From Piscirickettsiaceae bacterium (GTDB taxonomy: Bacteria; Pseudomonadota; Gammaproteobacteria; Nitrosococcales; Methylophagaceae), in assembly GCA_013215775.1 (NCBI GenBank), contig JABSQO010000001.1, forward strand, positions 209,097 through 273,096: 64,000 nucleotides of DNA. Direction: 5' to 3'. A model generated the notes under the pieces. It worked only from the letters and a program-made list of their open reading frames with translations, was not told where the DNA came from and did not search any database. Within the stretch, counting starts at the first letter, position 1, and each line of letters starts with the position of its first letter. Below are positions 44,847 through 53,763 of this stretch, piece by piece. The position numbers and the translations under genes are program-made.

Positions 44847-46568
44847 ATGGCAGCGCATCTCAAAGTAAGTGTTGGGTCCTATTCTGATAAAGGAATCAAA
44901 GAAGAGAATCAAGATTCTTTAGGTCATTTTATCCCTGAAAATATAAATTTGTTAACAGGCAAGGGGGCTGCTTTTGCTTTGGCGGATGGTGTTAGTAGTA
45001 GTGCCGAAGCGAAGCAAGCGAGTCAGTGTTGTGTGACTGGATTTTTAGAGGATTATTACAGTACGCCTGATTCTTGGTCAGTGAAAAAATCAGGTGGTAA
45101 AGTGCTAACTGCCATCAACAACTGGTTATTCAGTCAAAGCAATCAATATCAGGATGTTTCTCGTGGTTTAGCCAGTACTTTCTGTGGTTTAGTCATTAAG
45201 TCTACAACAGCACATTTATTTCATGTTGGTGATTCTCGAATTTATCTTGTTCGGGCTAATAATTTAGAACAGTTAACGACCGATCATCGTATTCATATGC
45301 CTGGTGAAAAAGAATATCTGGGTCGGGCTATGGGCATTGATTATCGTTTGGATATTGATTACAAAGCCGTACCGGTCGAAGTTGGAGATGTTTTTTTTAT
45401 TTCGACGGATGGTATTCATGACTATTTATCTGATAAAAAGATCCTTGAGGCATTCAAGTCAGAACAAGACTTAACGGTTATATGTGAGCAACTAGTCGCT
45501 CAATCTCTGGCACAAGGCAGTGTTGATAATGTCAGTTGTCAGGCCATAAAAATTACAGAATTACCTTCCCAAAATCTTGATGAAGCCTATTCGCAACTGA
45601 CCAAACTGCCCTTCCCTCCTGAATTATATGAAGGTGTGATTCTAGATGGCTATCGTGTGACAAGAGAATTACATGCAAGCTCGACAAGTCAGCTCTATCT
45701 TGCGGTTGATTCGGACACAAATGAGAAAGTCGTGCTCAAAACACCCTCCATTAATTTTGAAGATGACCCTGCTTATTTAGAGCGATTTCAAATGGAAGAG
45801 TGGATTGGGCGACGGATAAATAGTCCTCATGTCATTCGTACCATTGAGCAAGCTCGACCTCGTCGTTTTCTTTATTATGTGATGGAATATATTGAAGGAC
45901 AAACACTTGAACAATGGATGGTCGATCAAGCCGAACCGGATCTGACCGTTATCAGAAATATTATTTCACAAGCCATATCCGGTGTGCGCGCCTTTCATAG
46001 GATGGATATGCTGCATCAAGATTTGAAGCCGGGTAACATAATGATTACGGCGGAAGGTTTGGTCAAAATTGTCGATTTTGGTTCAACAAAGATTGCTGGT
46101 ATTGCCGATGTATCAACACCGATAGAGCGTAAAGAACTGTTAGGTACAAAGCACTATACCGCCCCTGAATATCTTATTAATGGTATGGGAACCACACAAT
46201 CTGATTTGTTTGCTCTTGGCTGTATTGCCTATGAAATGATTACCGGAAAATTACCTTATGGTAATGCGATTTCCCGAGCGACTGATCAGGCATCAATTAA
46301 ACGATTAGAATACGTGCCGATTAATCGATATGTCAGCAATATTCCCGACTGGGTGGATAAAGCAATACGCAAGGCGGTGCAAACTGACCCCGTTAATCGT
46401 TATGAAAAAATGTCTGAACTGGAGAGTGATTTAAGAAAGCCGAATCCAGTGTTTCTTAAAGAAGAACAACCGCCCTTGATGGAGCGTAATCCAATCGGGT
46501 TTTGGAAAGCGGTATCGGGTTTATTATTGATGGCCAATATAATATTGATTTATTTGATGATGAGATAA
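44847..46568 (+). CDS. PP2C phosphatase-Ser/Thr kinase fusion with C-terminal membrane helix
   Basis: A ~573-residue two-domain signalling protein. Residues 1-~240 are a PP2C-type phosphatase (DKGIKEENQDS, FALADGVSSS, HVGDSRIYLVR, FISTDGIHDY). Residues ~265-530 are a Hanks-type kinase with the catalytic loop HQDLKPGNIM (HQD instead of HRD), the DFG motif VDFGSTKI and an APE-like APEYLI. The last ~20 residues are a membrane helix (GLLLMANIILIYLMM). The start is the ATG 7 bases after AGGAG. Such fusions sit next to nitrate transporters in several gammaproteobacteria, but the phosphorylation target is unknown. Confidence 0.9.
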   Translation: MAAHLKVSVGSYSDKGIKEENQDSLGHFIPENINLLTGKGAAFALADGVSSSAEAKQASQCCVTGFLEDYYSTPDSWSVKKSGGKVLTAINNWLFSQSNQYQDVSRGLASTFCGLVIKSTTAHLFHVGDSRIYLVRANNLEQLTTDHRIHMPGEKEYLGRAMGIDYRLDIDYKAVPVEVGDVFFISTDGIHDYLSDKKILEAFKSEQDLTVICEQLVAQSLAQGSVDNVSCQAIKITELPSQNLDEAYSQLTKLPFPPELYEGVILDGYRVTRELHASSTSQLYLAVDSDTNEKVVLKTPSINFEDDPAYLERFQMEEWIGRRINSPHVIRTIEQARPRRFLYYVMEYIEGQTLEQWMVDQAEPDLTVIRNIISQAISGVRAFHRMDMLHQDLKPGNIMITAEGLVKIVDFGSTKIAGIADVSTPIERKELLGTKHYTAPEYLINGMGTTQSDLFALGCIAYEMITGKLPYGNAISRATDQASIKRLEYVPINRYVSNIPDWVDKAIRKAVQTDPVNRYEKMSELESDLRKPNPVFLKEEQPPLMERNPIGFWKAVSGLLLMANIILIYLMMR

Positions 46569-46679
46569 ATCATTTATAGCTGGGCAATTAAAACTTGAAA
46601 TGACAAAAATATCCAATACTAAAAACAGTGATACCTTAAAATAATTACATTTGATTCTTTAGTGTTATTATCTCTAGTT

Positions 46680-47033
46680 ATGAAATTAAGAAATACACTA
46701 TTTTGGATATTCTTAAGCCTGTTCTTTATGCAGCAGGGAGGCCTTGTTATGGCTTCTTCATTCCATAACCATAAGCAATTCGATGATTCAATGGAAATGT
46801 CTGACCATCAGATGATGACTCAATCGACTAATGATGCTGACTCAATGAGTCATTCTTCTTGTTGTAAAACAGATTGCCATTGTAGTGAAAGTAACTGTAA
46901 TGTTCCGGCTTTGGTAACCATCACTTCAACTCAGAGTACAGGCGTTACATCCAGTAACCCAGTCTCGTTCTATGCATTTGAGGCAACATCAATGCATAGT
47001 GTTTCTTTATTTCGTCCTCCCATTTTTAGCTAA
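46680..47033 (+). CDS. Small exported Cys/His/Met-rich protein (CopL-like)
   Basis: A 117-residue protein with a signal peptide (LRNTLFWIFLSLFFMQQGG, cleaved about residue 25). The mature part is rich in metal-binding residues: FHNHKQFDDSMEMSDHQMM, then a Cys-rich knot SCCKTDCHCSESNCN. The layout is that of CopL/DUF2946-like copper-responsive proteins. It stands 138 bases before a CusCBA-type operon and likely senses, buffers or responds to periplasmic copper (inference). An upstream in-frame TTG adding six residues is rejected because the ATG has the better leader. Confidence 0.72.
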   Translation: MKLRNTLFWIFLSLFFMQQGGLVMASSFHNHKQFDDSMEMSDHQMMTQSTNDADSMSHSSCCKTDCHCSESNCNVPALVTITSTQSTGVTSSNPVSFYAFEATSMHSVSLFRPPIFS

Positions 47034-47171
47034 TACAGGATTAGTGCGCCTGCGATAAGCAGACAGCGGTATCACTAGCCTGAAAATCTTGTTGTCGGGA
47101 CTATTTCAATTGTCCTGATTAATGAAATTGTATGACTAAACACTGTTTTAGTTGTTAGCTAGGAAGTTAAG

Positions 47172-48578
47172 ATGAAAATTCTAAATATTATTGTCACTCA
47201 AAGAGCCTGTGTCATATTACTACAGAGCCTATTTTTACTTGCGATCTTGCCTGTTCAGGCGGGGGAAATGAATGGGTTTCTCACATTAGATACTGCCATT
47301 AAACAGGCGCAGTATAACGATCCTTGGTTAGTAGAAAATCAACTTGTACAAGAGGCTTTAGAGTCTAAATCGATTGCGGCAGGAATTTTGCCGAATCCTA
47401 CAGCATCACTCTCATTACTTAATATGCCGACGGATGGTTTCGATTTTAATCAGGAGAATATGACCCAATTAAAAATAGGCATTAGTCAGACGTTTCCTCG
47501 TGGCGATACTTTGCAACTTCAGACTAAAAAACTGCAGTTTCTCAGTAGTCAAAACCCACATCTGCGTGCCAATAGAAAAGCACAGGTTTCTGTTTTGGTC
47601 GCAGGGCTTTGGTTGGATGTATTTAATGCTAAAAAAAGTATCCGGTTGATCGAGGAAGATCGCAATTTATTTGAACAGTTACTCGATATCTCTGAAGCAA
47701 GTTATTCCACTGCTTTTGGGGGCACACAACAACAGGATGTTATTCGAGCACAGCTCGAATTAACGCGCCTTGATGATCGATTAACAAAACTTAAACAGCA
47801 GAAAGACGTGGCGTTAAAACGATTAAACCAATGGATAAGTGGGCAATTTGTAGAGCATTATGCAATATCTTCTGTTCCTGAGATGAAGAGTCTGGCTATG
47901 GATGTTGATAGCCAACGTTTGCCACAACTTGTTTTACGCTATCCAGAACTGATGCAGCTAGAAGATACCGTTATTTTAGCAACATTAGCCAGTCATTTTG
48001 TACAGCATCCCTCGGTTGTTGCATTGGAAAGTCGAATTAAAGCCAGTGATACCGATATTGAGCTGAACGAACAAAAATACAAATCACAATGGGGGGTCAA
48101 CGCTAGCTATAGCTACCGTGATGATGATTCTAATGGTGGCCATCGCTCTGATTTTCTTTCTCTGGGAATCAATTTTGATTTGCCACTATTTACTAAAGTT
48201 AAACAAGATAAATTAGTGCAAGCTGCGGTATCTGAATCGGAGGCAATTAAGACACAAAAATGGTTGTTATTACGAAAAATGATAGCTGAATTTGAAGCTG
48301 CTAAGGTTCAGCTTCACCGCCTTGATCAGCGTTATCAATTATATCAACATAAACTACTTCCACAAATACATGAGCAAGCAGAAGCTGCATTAACCGCCTA
48401 TACCAATGATGAAGGTGACTTTTCAGAAGTCGTTCGGGCACGTATTGATGTATTAGATGCTGAAATTGATAAGTTGGGAATTGAGGTTGATCGACAGAAA
48501 ACTATTTCACAGATTAATTATTACCTAGTGAAAGGTGATAGCAACCTTATCTCTGAACAAGGAGGAGACCAACAGTGA
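47172..48578 (+). CDS. cusC: TolC-family outer-membrane efflux protein (CusC/CzcC-like)
   Basis: A 468-residue outer-membrane channel of the TolC family. A signal peptide precedes two long coiled-coil repeats typical of the periplasmic tunnel (for example SKSIAAGILPNPTASLSLL and DTDIELNEQKYKSQWGVNAS) and short beta segments. It is the exit duct of the metal-efflux trio. It overlaps the next gene by four bases, which fixes the order C-B-A. A lipid-attachment Cys is not evident, unlike E. coli CusC. Confidence 0.88.
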   Translation: MKILNIIVTQRACVILLQSLFLLAILPVQAGEMNGFLTLDTAIKQAQYNDPWLVENQLVQEALESKSIAAGILPNPTASLSLLNMPTDGFDFNQENMTQLKIGISQTFPRGDTLQLQTKKLQFLSSQNPHLRANRKAQVSVLVAGLWLDVFNAKKSIRLIEEDRNLFEQLLDISEASYSTAFGGTQQQDVIRAQLELTRLDDRLTKLKQQKDVALKRLNQWISGQFVEHYAISSVPEMKSLAMDVDSQRLPQLVLRYPELMQLEDTVILATLASHFVQHPSVVALESRIKASDTDIELNEQKYKSQWGVNASYSYRDDDSNGGHRSDFLSLGINFDLPLFTKVKQDKLVQAAVSESEAIKTQKWLLLRKMIAEFEAAKVQLHRLDQRYQLYQHKLLPQIHEQAEAALTAYTNDEGDFSEVVRARIDVLDAEIDKLGIEVDRQKTISQINYYLVKGDSNLISEQGGDQQ

Positions 48579-50077
48579 ACCTAATAAAGAATCTACTATT
48601 ACTTTTATCCGGCATCATTGTTGGTGCAGTCTTAATCACGTTTAATGATTCAGACTTAATCGTGAACATGTCGGAAGAAAGTAATCAGAGTGCAGATGCT
48701 AAGCCTCTTTATTGGGTGGCGCCAATGAACCCTGATTTCAAAAGTGATAAACCGGGAATGTCACCAATGGGTATGGAATTGATTCCTGTTTATGATTCAT
48801 CAGGCGGGAAAAATGACAGTTCAGGTACTGTCAGGATATCTCCTAATGTGGTGAATAACTTGGGGGTGCGGACTACCACTGTTAAATATGGAGCCCTGCA
48901 GGGGGAGATAAATACGGTTGGTTATGTGCAATACGATGAAGATAAATTAGTTCAAGTTCATCCTCGAGTAGAAGGTTGGGTCGAAAAACTTTATGTTAAG
49001 GCATCTGGCGATCCGGTAAAACAAGGGCAAGCACTCTATAGTCTTTATTCGCCTGCATTGGTTAATGCTCAGGAAGAATATTTAATTGCACTGCAGCGTA
49101 AAAATGAACGGTTAATTCGAGCAGCCGAGGCACGACTAAAGGCATTGCAGCTACCGGCAAGGTTTATCCGGGAGTTGAGGGAAAATAGGCAAGTGAAACA
49201 GTTAACAACGTTTTATGCACCTCAATCCGGCGTTATTACTTCCTTGAATATAAGGCAAGGGGGGTTTGTAAAACCAGAGTCAACCTTAATGTCTATTGGT
49301 GACTTGAATAGTGTTTGGATTCAAGCTGAAATTTTTGAGCGACAGGCATCGCAAGTTAAAGTTGGACTGCCAGTTACAATGACGTTAACCCATGTGCCTG
49401 GAAGAGAATGGCTAGGTAAGGTGGATTATATTTATCCCACTTTAGAATCATCGACTCGCACCTTAAGGGTACGGATACGATTTAATAATAAAGACAGGGT
49501 GTTAATGCCCAATATGTTCGCTCAAATTACTATTCATGCAAATACCGATGATTCTGTCCTGTTTTTACCAAGAGAAGCCGTTATTCGTACGGGTACTATG
49601 GACAGAGTCGTATTGGCATTAGGTGACGGAGCCTTTAAATCAGTTGCAGTGATAATGGGGCGTTCTGACGATCAAAATATTGAGATATTGGATGGAGTAA
49701 ATGAAGGTGACATGATCGTTTCTTCAGCTCAATTTTTGATTGATTCTGAATCGAGTAAAACATCTGATTTCAAACGTTTCAACCATATCGATAGATTGGT
49801 TCAAAGTGTCAGCGTCAATGCCACGATTAATTATCTGATTAAAAATCAACACATGGTCAACGTAACGCATCAGCCTATACCGGAGTGGAATAGGCCTGGA
49901 ATGACGATGAATTTTATAGTCGACAATTCTGTTGATTTTTCACAAATTCAACAAGATATGGTGGTTAATTTGCACATATTTAAGAATGAAAATGGTGAAT
50001 TAGTAGTGAAATCCATTAAACCCCTCTCGGGTAACGATATGGATGACAGTGAGTTGGAACAAGGGCAACAGCCATGA
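48575..50077 (+). CDS. cusB: RND periplasmic adaptor with metal-binding and CusF-like domains
   Basis: A 500-residue membrane-fusion protein. After an N-terminal membrane helix comes a heavy-metal-binding domain with the variant motif WVAPMNPDF and PGMSPMGMELIPVY, giving several Met ligands. The barrel-sandwich/lipoyl core (VEGWVEKLYVKASGD; TFYAPQSGVITSLNIRQGG) and beta domains follow. The C-terminal ~90 residues look like a fused CusF domain: NATINYLI, NVTHQPIPEWNRPGMTM, which has the Trp and Met residues of CusF-type copper sites. It hands Cu/Ag to the pump. A four-base overlap with cusC and cusA shows coupled translation. Confidence 0.9.
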   Translation: MNLIKNLLLLLSGIIVGAVLITFNDSDLIVNMSEESNQSADAKPLYWVAPMNPDFKSDKPGMSPMGMELIPVYDSSGGKNDSSGTVRISPNVVNNLGVRTTTVKYGALQGEINTVGYVQYDEDKLVQVHPRVEGWVEKLYVKASGDPVKQGQALYSLYSPALVNAQEEYLIALQRKNERLIRAAEARLKALQLPARFIRELRENRQVKQLTTFYAPQSGVITSLNIRQGGFVKPESTLMSIGDLNSVWIQAEIFERQASQVKVGLPVTMTLTHVPGREWLGKVDYIYPTLESSTRTLRVRIRFNNKDRVLMPNMFAQITIHANTDDSVLFLPREAVIRTGTMDRVVLALGDGAFKSVAVIMGRSDDQNIEILDGVNEGDMIVSSAQFLIDSESSKTSDFKRFNHIDRLVQSVSVNATINYLIKNQHMVNVTHQPIPEWNRPGMTMNFIVDNSVDFSQIQQDMVVNLHIFKNENGELVVKSIKPLSGNDMDDSELEQGQQP

Positions 50078-53000
50078 TTACCGCAATCATTCGCTGGTCA
50101 ATAAATAATCGATTCTTTGTCATATTGGCAATGATTATCGTGATAGGTCTGGGTGTTTATTCGGTAAAAAATACACCATTGGATGCTATTCCTGATTTGT
50201 CCGATGTGCAGGTGATTATCAAAACCAGTTATCCGGGGCAGGCACCTCAAGTCGTTGAAGATCAAGTAACCTATCCGCTTACCACGGCGATGTTATCAGT
50301 GCCTGGGGCAGTGACTGTGCGGGGTTATTCTTTTTTTGGCGATTCTTATGTCTATGTAATTTTTAACGAAAAAACGGATCTATATTGGGCCAGAAGTCGA
50401 GTCCTTGAATACCTAAGTCAGGTGGCGCCTAATCTACCAGCCACTGCAAAACCTCAGTTAGGGCCGGATGCAACGGGAGTAGGTTGGGTCTATATTTATG
50501 CACTAATCGATAAAACAGGTCAGCATGATATTAGCCAGTTACGTAGTATTCAAGACTGGTTTTTGAAATATGAATTACAAACTGTACCGGGTGTATCTGA
50601 AGTATCGGCTGTGGGAGGAATGGTTAAGCAATACCAAATCCAGGTTGATCCGGAGAAACTGCGTGCCTATGGAATTCCCTTAACTCAAATTCAAATTGCT
50701 ATTCAACATGGCAACCAAGAAATGGGTGCCTCTGTAGTTGAAATGTCAGAAGCCGAATATATGGTACGCGCGACAGGATATATTCAAGGTATTGATGATC
50801 TGAGTTATATTCCGCTAGGCGTTAATCATAATGGCACACCCTTATTATTAAAGGATGTTGCTGATATTAGTACCGGCCCTCAAATGCGCCGCGGTATTGC
50901 TGACCTTAATGGTGAAGGTGAAACAGTCGGTGGCGTGGTTGTTATGCGCTTTGGTGAAAATGCTCAAACGACGATTGATGGCGTTAAAGCAAAATTAGAA
51001 GAGCTTAAACAAGGATTACCAGAAGGTGTTGAAATTATACCTGTCTATGATCGAACCAATCTGATTGGGCGAGCAGTGGATAATCTTTGGCATAAACTTT
51101 TAGAGGAATTCATCATTATTGCATTGGTGTGCATGATTTTTCTTTTTCATGTTCGTTCGTCGCTGGTGGTGATTATCAGTTTGCCTGTTGGTATCCTAGC
51201 CGCTTTTATAGTGATGCAAATTCAAGGCATTAATGCCAATATCATGTCATTAGGCGGGATCGTGATCGCAATTGGAGCCATGACAGATGGGGCGATTGTG
51301 ATGGTTGAAAATATGCATAAGCATATGGAAAAGACACCTCTGACCAAAGAAAATCGATGGCAAATTGTGACTGATTCAGCCATCGAAGTTGGCCCAGCAC
51401 TATTTTTTAGTTTATTAATTATCACGATTAGTTTTATGCCGGTGTTTACCTTAGAAGCACAGGAAGGACGTATGTTTTCACCCTTGGCATTTACCAAGAC
51501 CTATGCCATGGCAGCTTCAGCAATCTTAGCGATCACATTAGTACCCGTATTGATGGGCTATTTTGTGCGAGGAAAGGTTCTACCAGAACGTAAAAATCCA
51601 ATTAACCGTTTGTTAATAGGTCTGTATAGGCCAATACTAAAAGGGGTATTAAGATTTCCATTATTTACGATATTTATGGCAATTGTGATCGTTGTTGTTG
51701 GGTTAATGCCTGCCAATAAGATTGGTAGTGAATTTATCCCACCATTAGATGAAGGTGATCTTATGTATATGCCGACAACTTATCCAGGGATCTCTATTGG
51801 TAAAGCGCGTGAGCTATTACAACAAACCGATAAATTGATTCGTAGCGTGCCGGAAGTTGAAACTGTCTTTGGAAAAATTGGTCGAGCAGATACGGCCACG
51901 GATTCAGCCCCACTAACGATGATCGAAACCTTTATTCAGCTTAAGCCTCATTCTGAGTGGCGGCAAGGGATGACGACCCAAAAGTTGAAAAAAGAATTGG
52001 ATAATTTGGTCAAGTTTCCAGGCCTGACTAATGCTTGGGTAATGCCGATCAAAACACGTATTGATATGTTGGCGACCGGTATTAAAACCCCCGTGGGAAT
52101 TAAAGTTGCAGGTCCTGATCTGAAGGTGATTCAGCAAATTGGACAGCAATTAGAATTAATCATTAAAGATGTGCCTGGGACAGCTTCAGTCTATTCGGAA
52201 CGGGTGGTGGGAGGACGATATATCAAGATTGATATTCAGCGCCAAAAAGCAGCACGTTACGGCCTTAATATTGCTGATGTCCAGCAAGTTATTGCTACCG
52301 CTATCGGAGGTATGAATGTAGGACAAACCGTTGAAGGTCTGGAACGTTATCCTATTAATATTCGTTACCCTCAAGATTATCGAGATTCACCAGAACAGTT
52401 GGCATTATTACCTATCGTGACACCAAGTAATGAGCGTATTGCTCTTGGTGATGTGGCACATATTTATGTTGAGGATGGGCCGCCTGCAATTAAGAGTGAA
52501 AATGCACGACTAAATGGCTGGACCTATATTGATATTGAAGATATTGATATAGGTAGTTATGTTAAACAGGCTCAGAATGCGGTTAAGCAACAAATTACTT
52601 TGCCTGCAGGCTATTCTTTGGTCTGGTCAGGTCAGTATGAATATATGTTGCGGGCTAAAGAAAAATTGACTTATGTGATACCACTAACATTAGCTATTAT
52701 CATTATTCTGCTTTATATCAATTTCCGTCGTTTTGCTGAGGTTGCCATTATTATGGGGGCATTACCTCTGGCCATGGTGGGTAGTATTCAACTGATGTAT
52801 TACCTTGGTTTTAATTTTTCTGTTGCAGTAGGTGTTGGCTTTATTGCTTTGTCAGGAGTGGCCGTTGAGATTAGCGTTATTATGTTGATGTATCTTAATC
52901 AAGCATATGAACGCATGCTGTCTGAATGTAGGCAACAAGGTACGACACCTTCAATTGAGAACTTGCAGGCAGTGATTATGTTCGGTGCCGGGATGCGGGT

Positions 53001-53217
53001 GCGCCCCGTGATGATGACTGCGGGCACTATTATTGTGGGCTTATTACCCGTTATGTACGGAACGGGAACAGGTTCAGAAGTCATGAGCCGTATCGCAGCT
53101 CCAATGGTGGGAGGCATGATCAGTGCATTGGCTATGACCTTACTGGTATTACCTGTCATGTACTTTTTGTGGCGGAAACAAACAATTAAAAAATTAAATC
53201 TAGGAGTACAGGTATGA
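50074..53217 (+). CDS. cusA: Cu/Ag-type heavy-metal RND efflux pump
   Basis: A 1047-residue RND inner-membrane pump with 12 transmembrane helices and two large periplasmic loops. Helix 4 carries the proton-relay motif AIGAMTDGAIVMVENMHK, in which the GAM prefix is typical of the Cu/Ag (HME4) subgroup rather than of CzcA-type Zn/Co pumps. The N-terminus (IIRWSINNRFFVILAMI) and the SYPGQAPQVVEDQVTYPL stretch are standard. The periplasmic region is Met-rich (GDLMYMPTTYPG). It exports Cu(I)/Ag(I) through CusB and CusC. It overlaps both neighbours by four bases. Confidence 0.94.
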   Translation: MITAIIRWSINNRFFVILAMIIVIGLGVYSVKNTPLDAIPDLSDVQVIIKTSYPGQAPQVVEDQVTYPLTTAMLSVPGAVTVRGYSFFGDSYVYVIFNEKTDLYWARSRVLEYLSQVAPNLPATAKPQLGPDATGVGWVYIYALIDKTGQHDISQLRSIQDWFLKYELQTVPGVSEVSAVGGMVKQYQIQVDPEKLRAYGIPLTQIQIAIQHGNQEMGASVVEMSEAEYMVRATGYIQGIDDLSYIPLGVNHNGTPLLLKDVADISTGPQMRRGIADLNGEGETVGGVVVMRFGENAQTTIDGVKAKLEELKQGLPEGVEIIPVYDRTNLIGRAVDNLWHKLLEEFIIIALVCMIFLFHVRSSLVVIISLPVGILAAFIVMQIQGINANIMSLGGIVIAIGAMTDGAIVMVENMHKHMEKTPLTKENRWQIVTDSAIEVGPALFFSLLIITISFMPVFTLEAQEGRMFSPLAFTKTYAMAASAILAITLVPVLMGYFVRGKVLPERKNPINRLLIGLYRPILKGVLRFPLFTIFMAIVIVVVGLMPANKIGSEFIPPLDEGDLMYMPTTYPGISIGKARELLQQTDKLIRSVPEVETVFGKIGRADTATDSAPLTMIETFIQLKPHSEWRQGMTTQKLKKELDNLVKFPGLTNAWVMPIKTRIDMLATGIKTPVGIKVAGPDLKVIQQIGQQLELIIKDVPGTASVYSERVVGGRYIKIDIQRQKAARYGLNIADVQQVIATAIGGMNVGQTVEGLERYPINIRYPQDYRDSPEQLALLPIVTPSNERIALGDVAHIYVEDGPPAIKSENARLNGWTYIDIEDIDIGSYVKQAQNAVKQQITLPAGYSLVWSGQYEYMLRAKEKLTYVIPLTLAIIIILLYINFRRFAEVAIIMGALPLAMVGSIQLMYYLGFNFSVAVGVGFIALSGVAVEISVIMLMYLNQAYERMLSECRQQGTTPSIENLQAVIMFGAGMRVRPVMMTAGTIIVGLLPVMYGTGTGSEVMSRIAAPMVGGMISALAMTLLVLPVMYFLWRKQTIKKLNLGVQV

Positions 53218-53735
53218 TCAGTATTCTTCCAAATTGGCATCCGATGCTGGTTCATTTCACCATTGCATTATTGAGTATATCGGTGCTGTTTTATTTGGCG
53301 AGATTATTTCTTCCTATTGAACATCGCTGGAGAACGCAGTGGTTAACTATGGCTAATTGGAATCTGTGGGTTGGTTGCTTATTTACCATTGCTACTGTTA
53401 TTGCAGGTTGGTTTGCCTATAATAGTGTCACGCATGATGCCGCCTCACATGCTGCGATGACGTTACATCGAAACTGGGCCTTACCAACAGCAACTTTATT
53501 TTTACTACTTGGCATATCAGCTATTAATATAGCCAAGCAGCACAGGGCGCCAAGGTGTAAATTTTTATCTATTTCAGTTGTGGCGGCAATGCTCTTAATG
53601 GTGACAGGCTGGCTAGGTGCTGAAGCTGTTTACCGTTATGGTTTAGGTGTGATATCACTGCCAGATGAGGTGGAAATAAAGGGTGATGGCCATAATCACG
53701 AACATGGTCATGGCCATGATGTTGAAGCTGAATGA
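53214..53735 (+). CDS. DUF2231-type membrane protein with His-rich tail
   Basis: A 173-residue membrane protein with four helices, of the DUF2231 family; WHPMLVHFTIALL near the N-terminus is its hallmark, with its paired His. A second conserved block is LHRNWALPTATLFLL. The last ~20 residues, GDGHNHEHGHGHDVEAE, form a His-rich metal-binding tail. It is coupled by a four-base overlap to cusA, so it belongs to the efflux operon. DUF2231 proteins often lie next to metal pumps and heme/copper enzymes, but their activity is unknown. Confidence 0.85.
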   Translation: MISILPNWHPMLVHFTIALLSISVLFYLARLFLPIEHRWRTQWLTMANWNLWVGCLFTIATVIAGWFAYNSVTHDAASHAAMTLHRNWALPTATLFLLLGISAINIAKQHRAPRCKFLSISVVAAMLLMVTGWLGAEAVYRYGLGVISLPDEVEIKGDGHNHEHGHGHDVEAE

Positions 53736-53763
53736 ACGCAAGGCTATTAAAGAAAAAGAAGCT

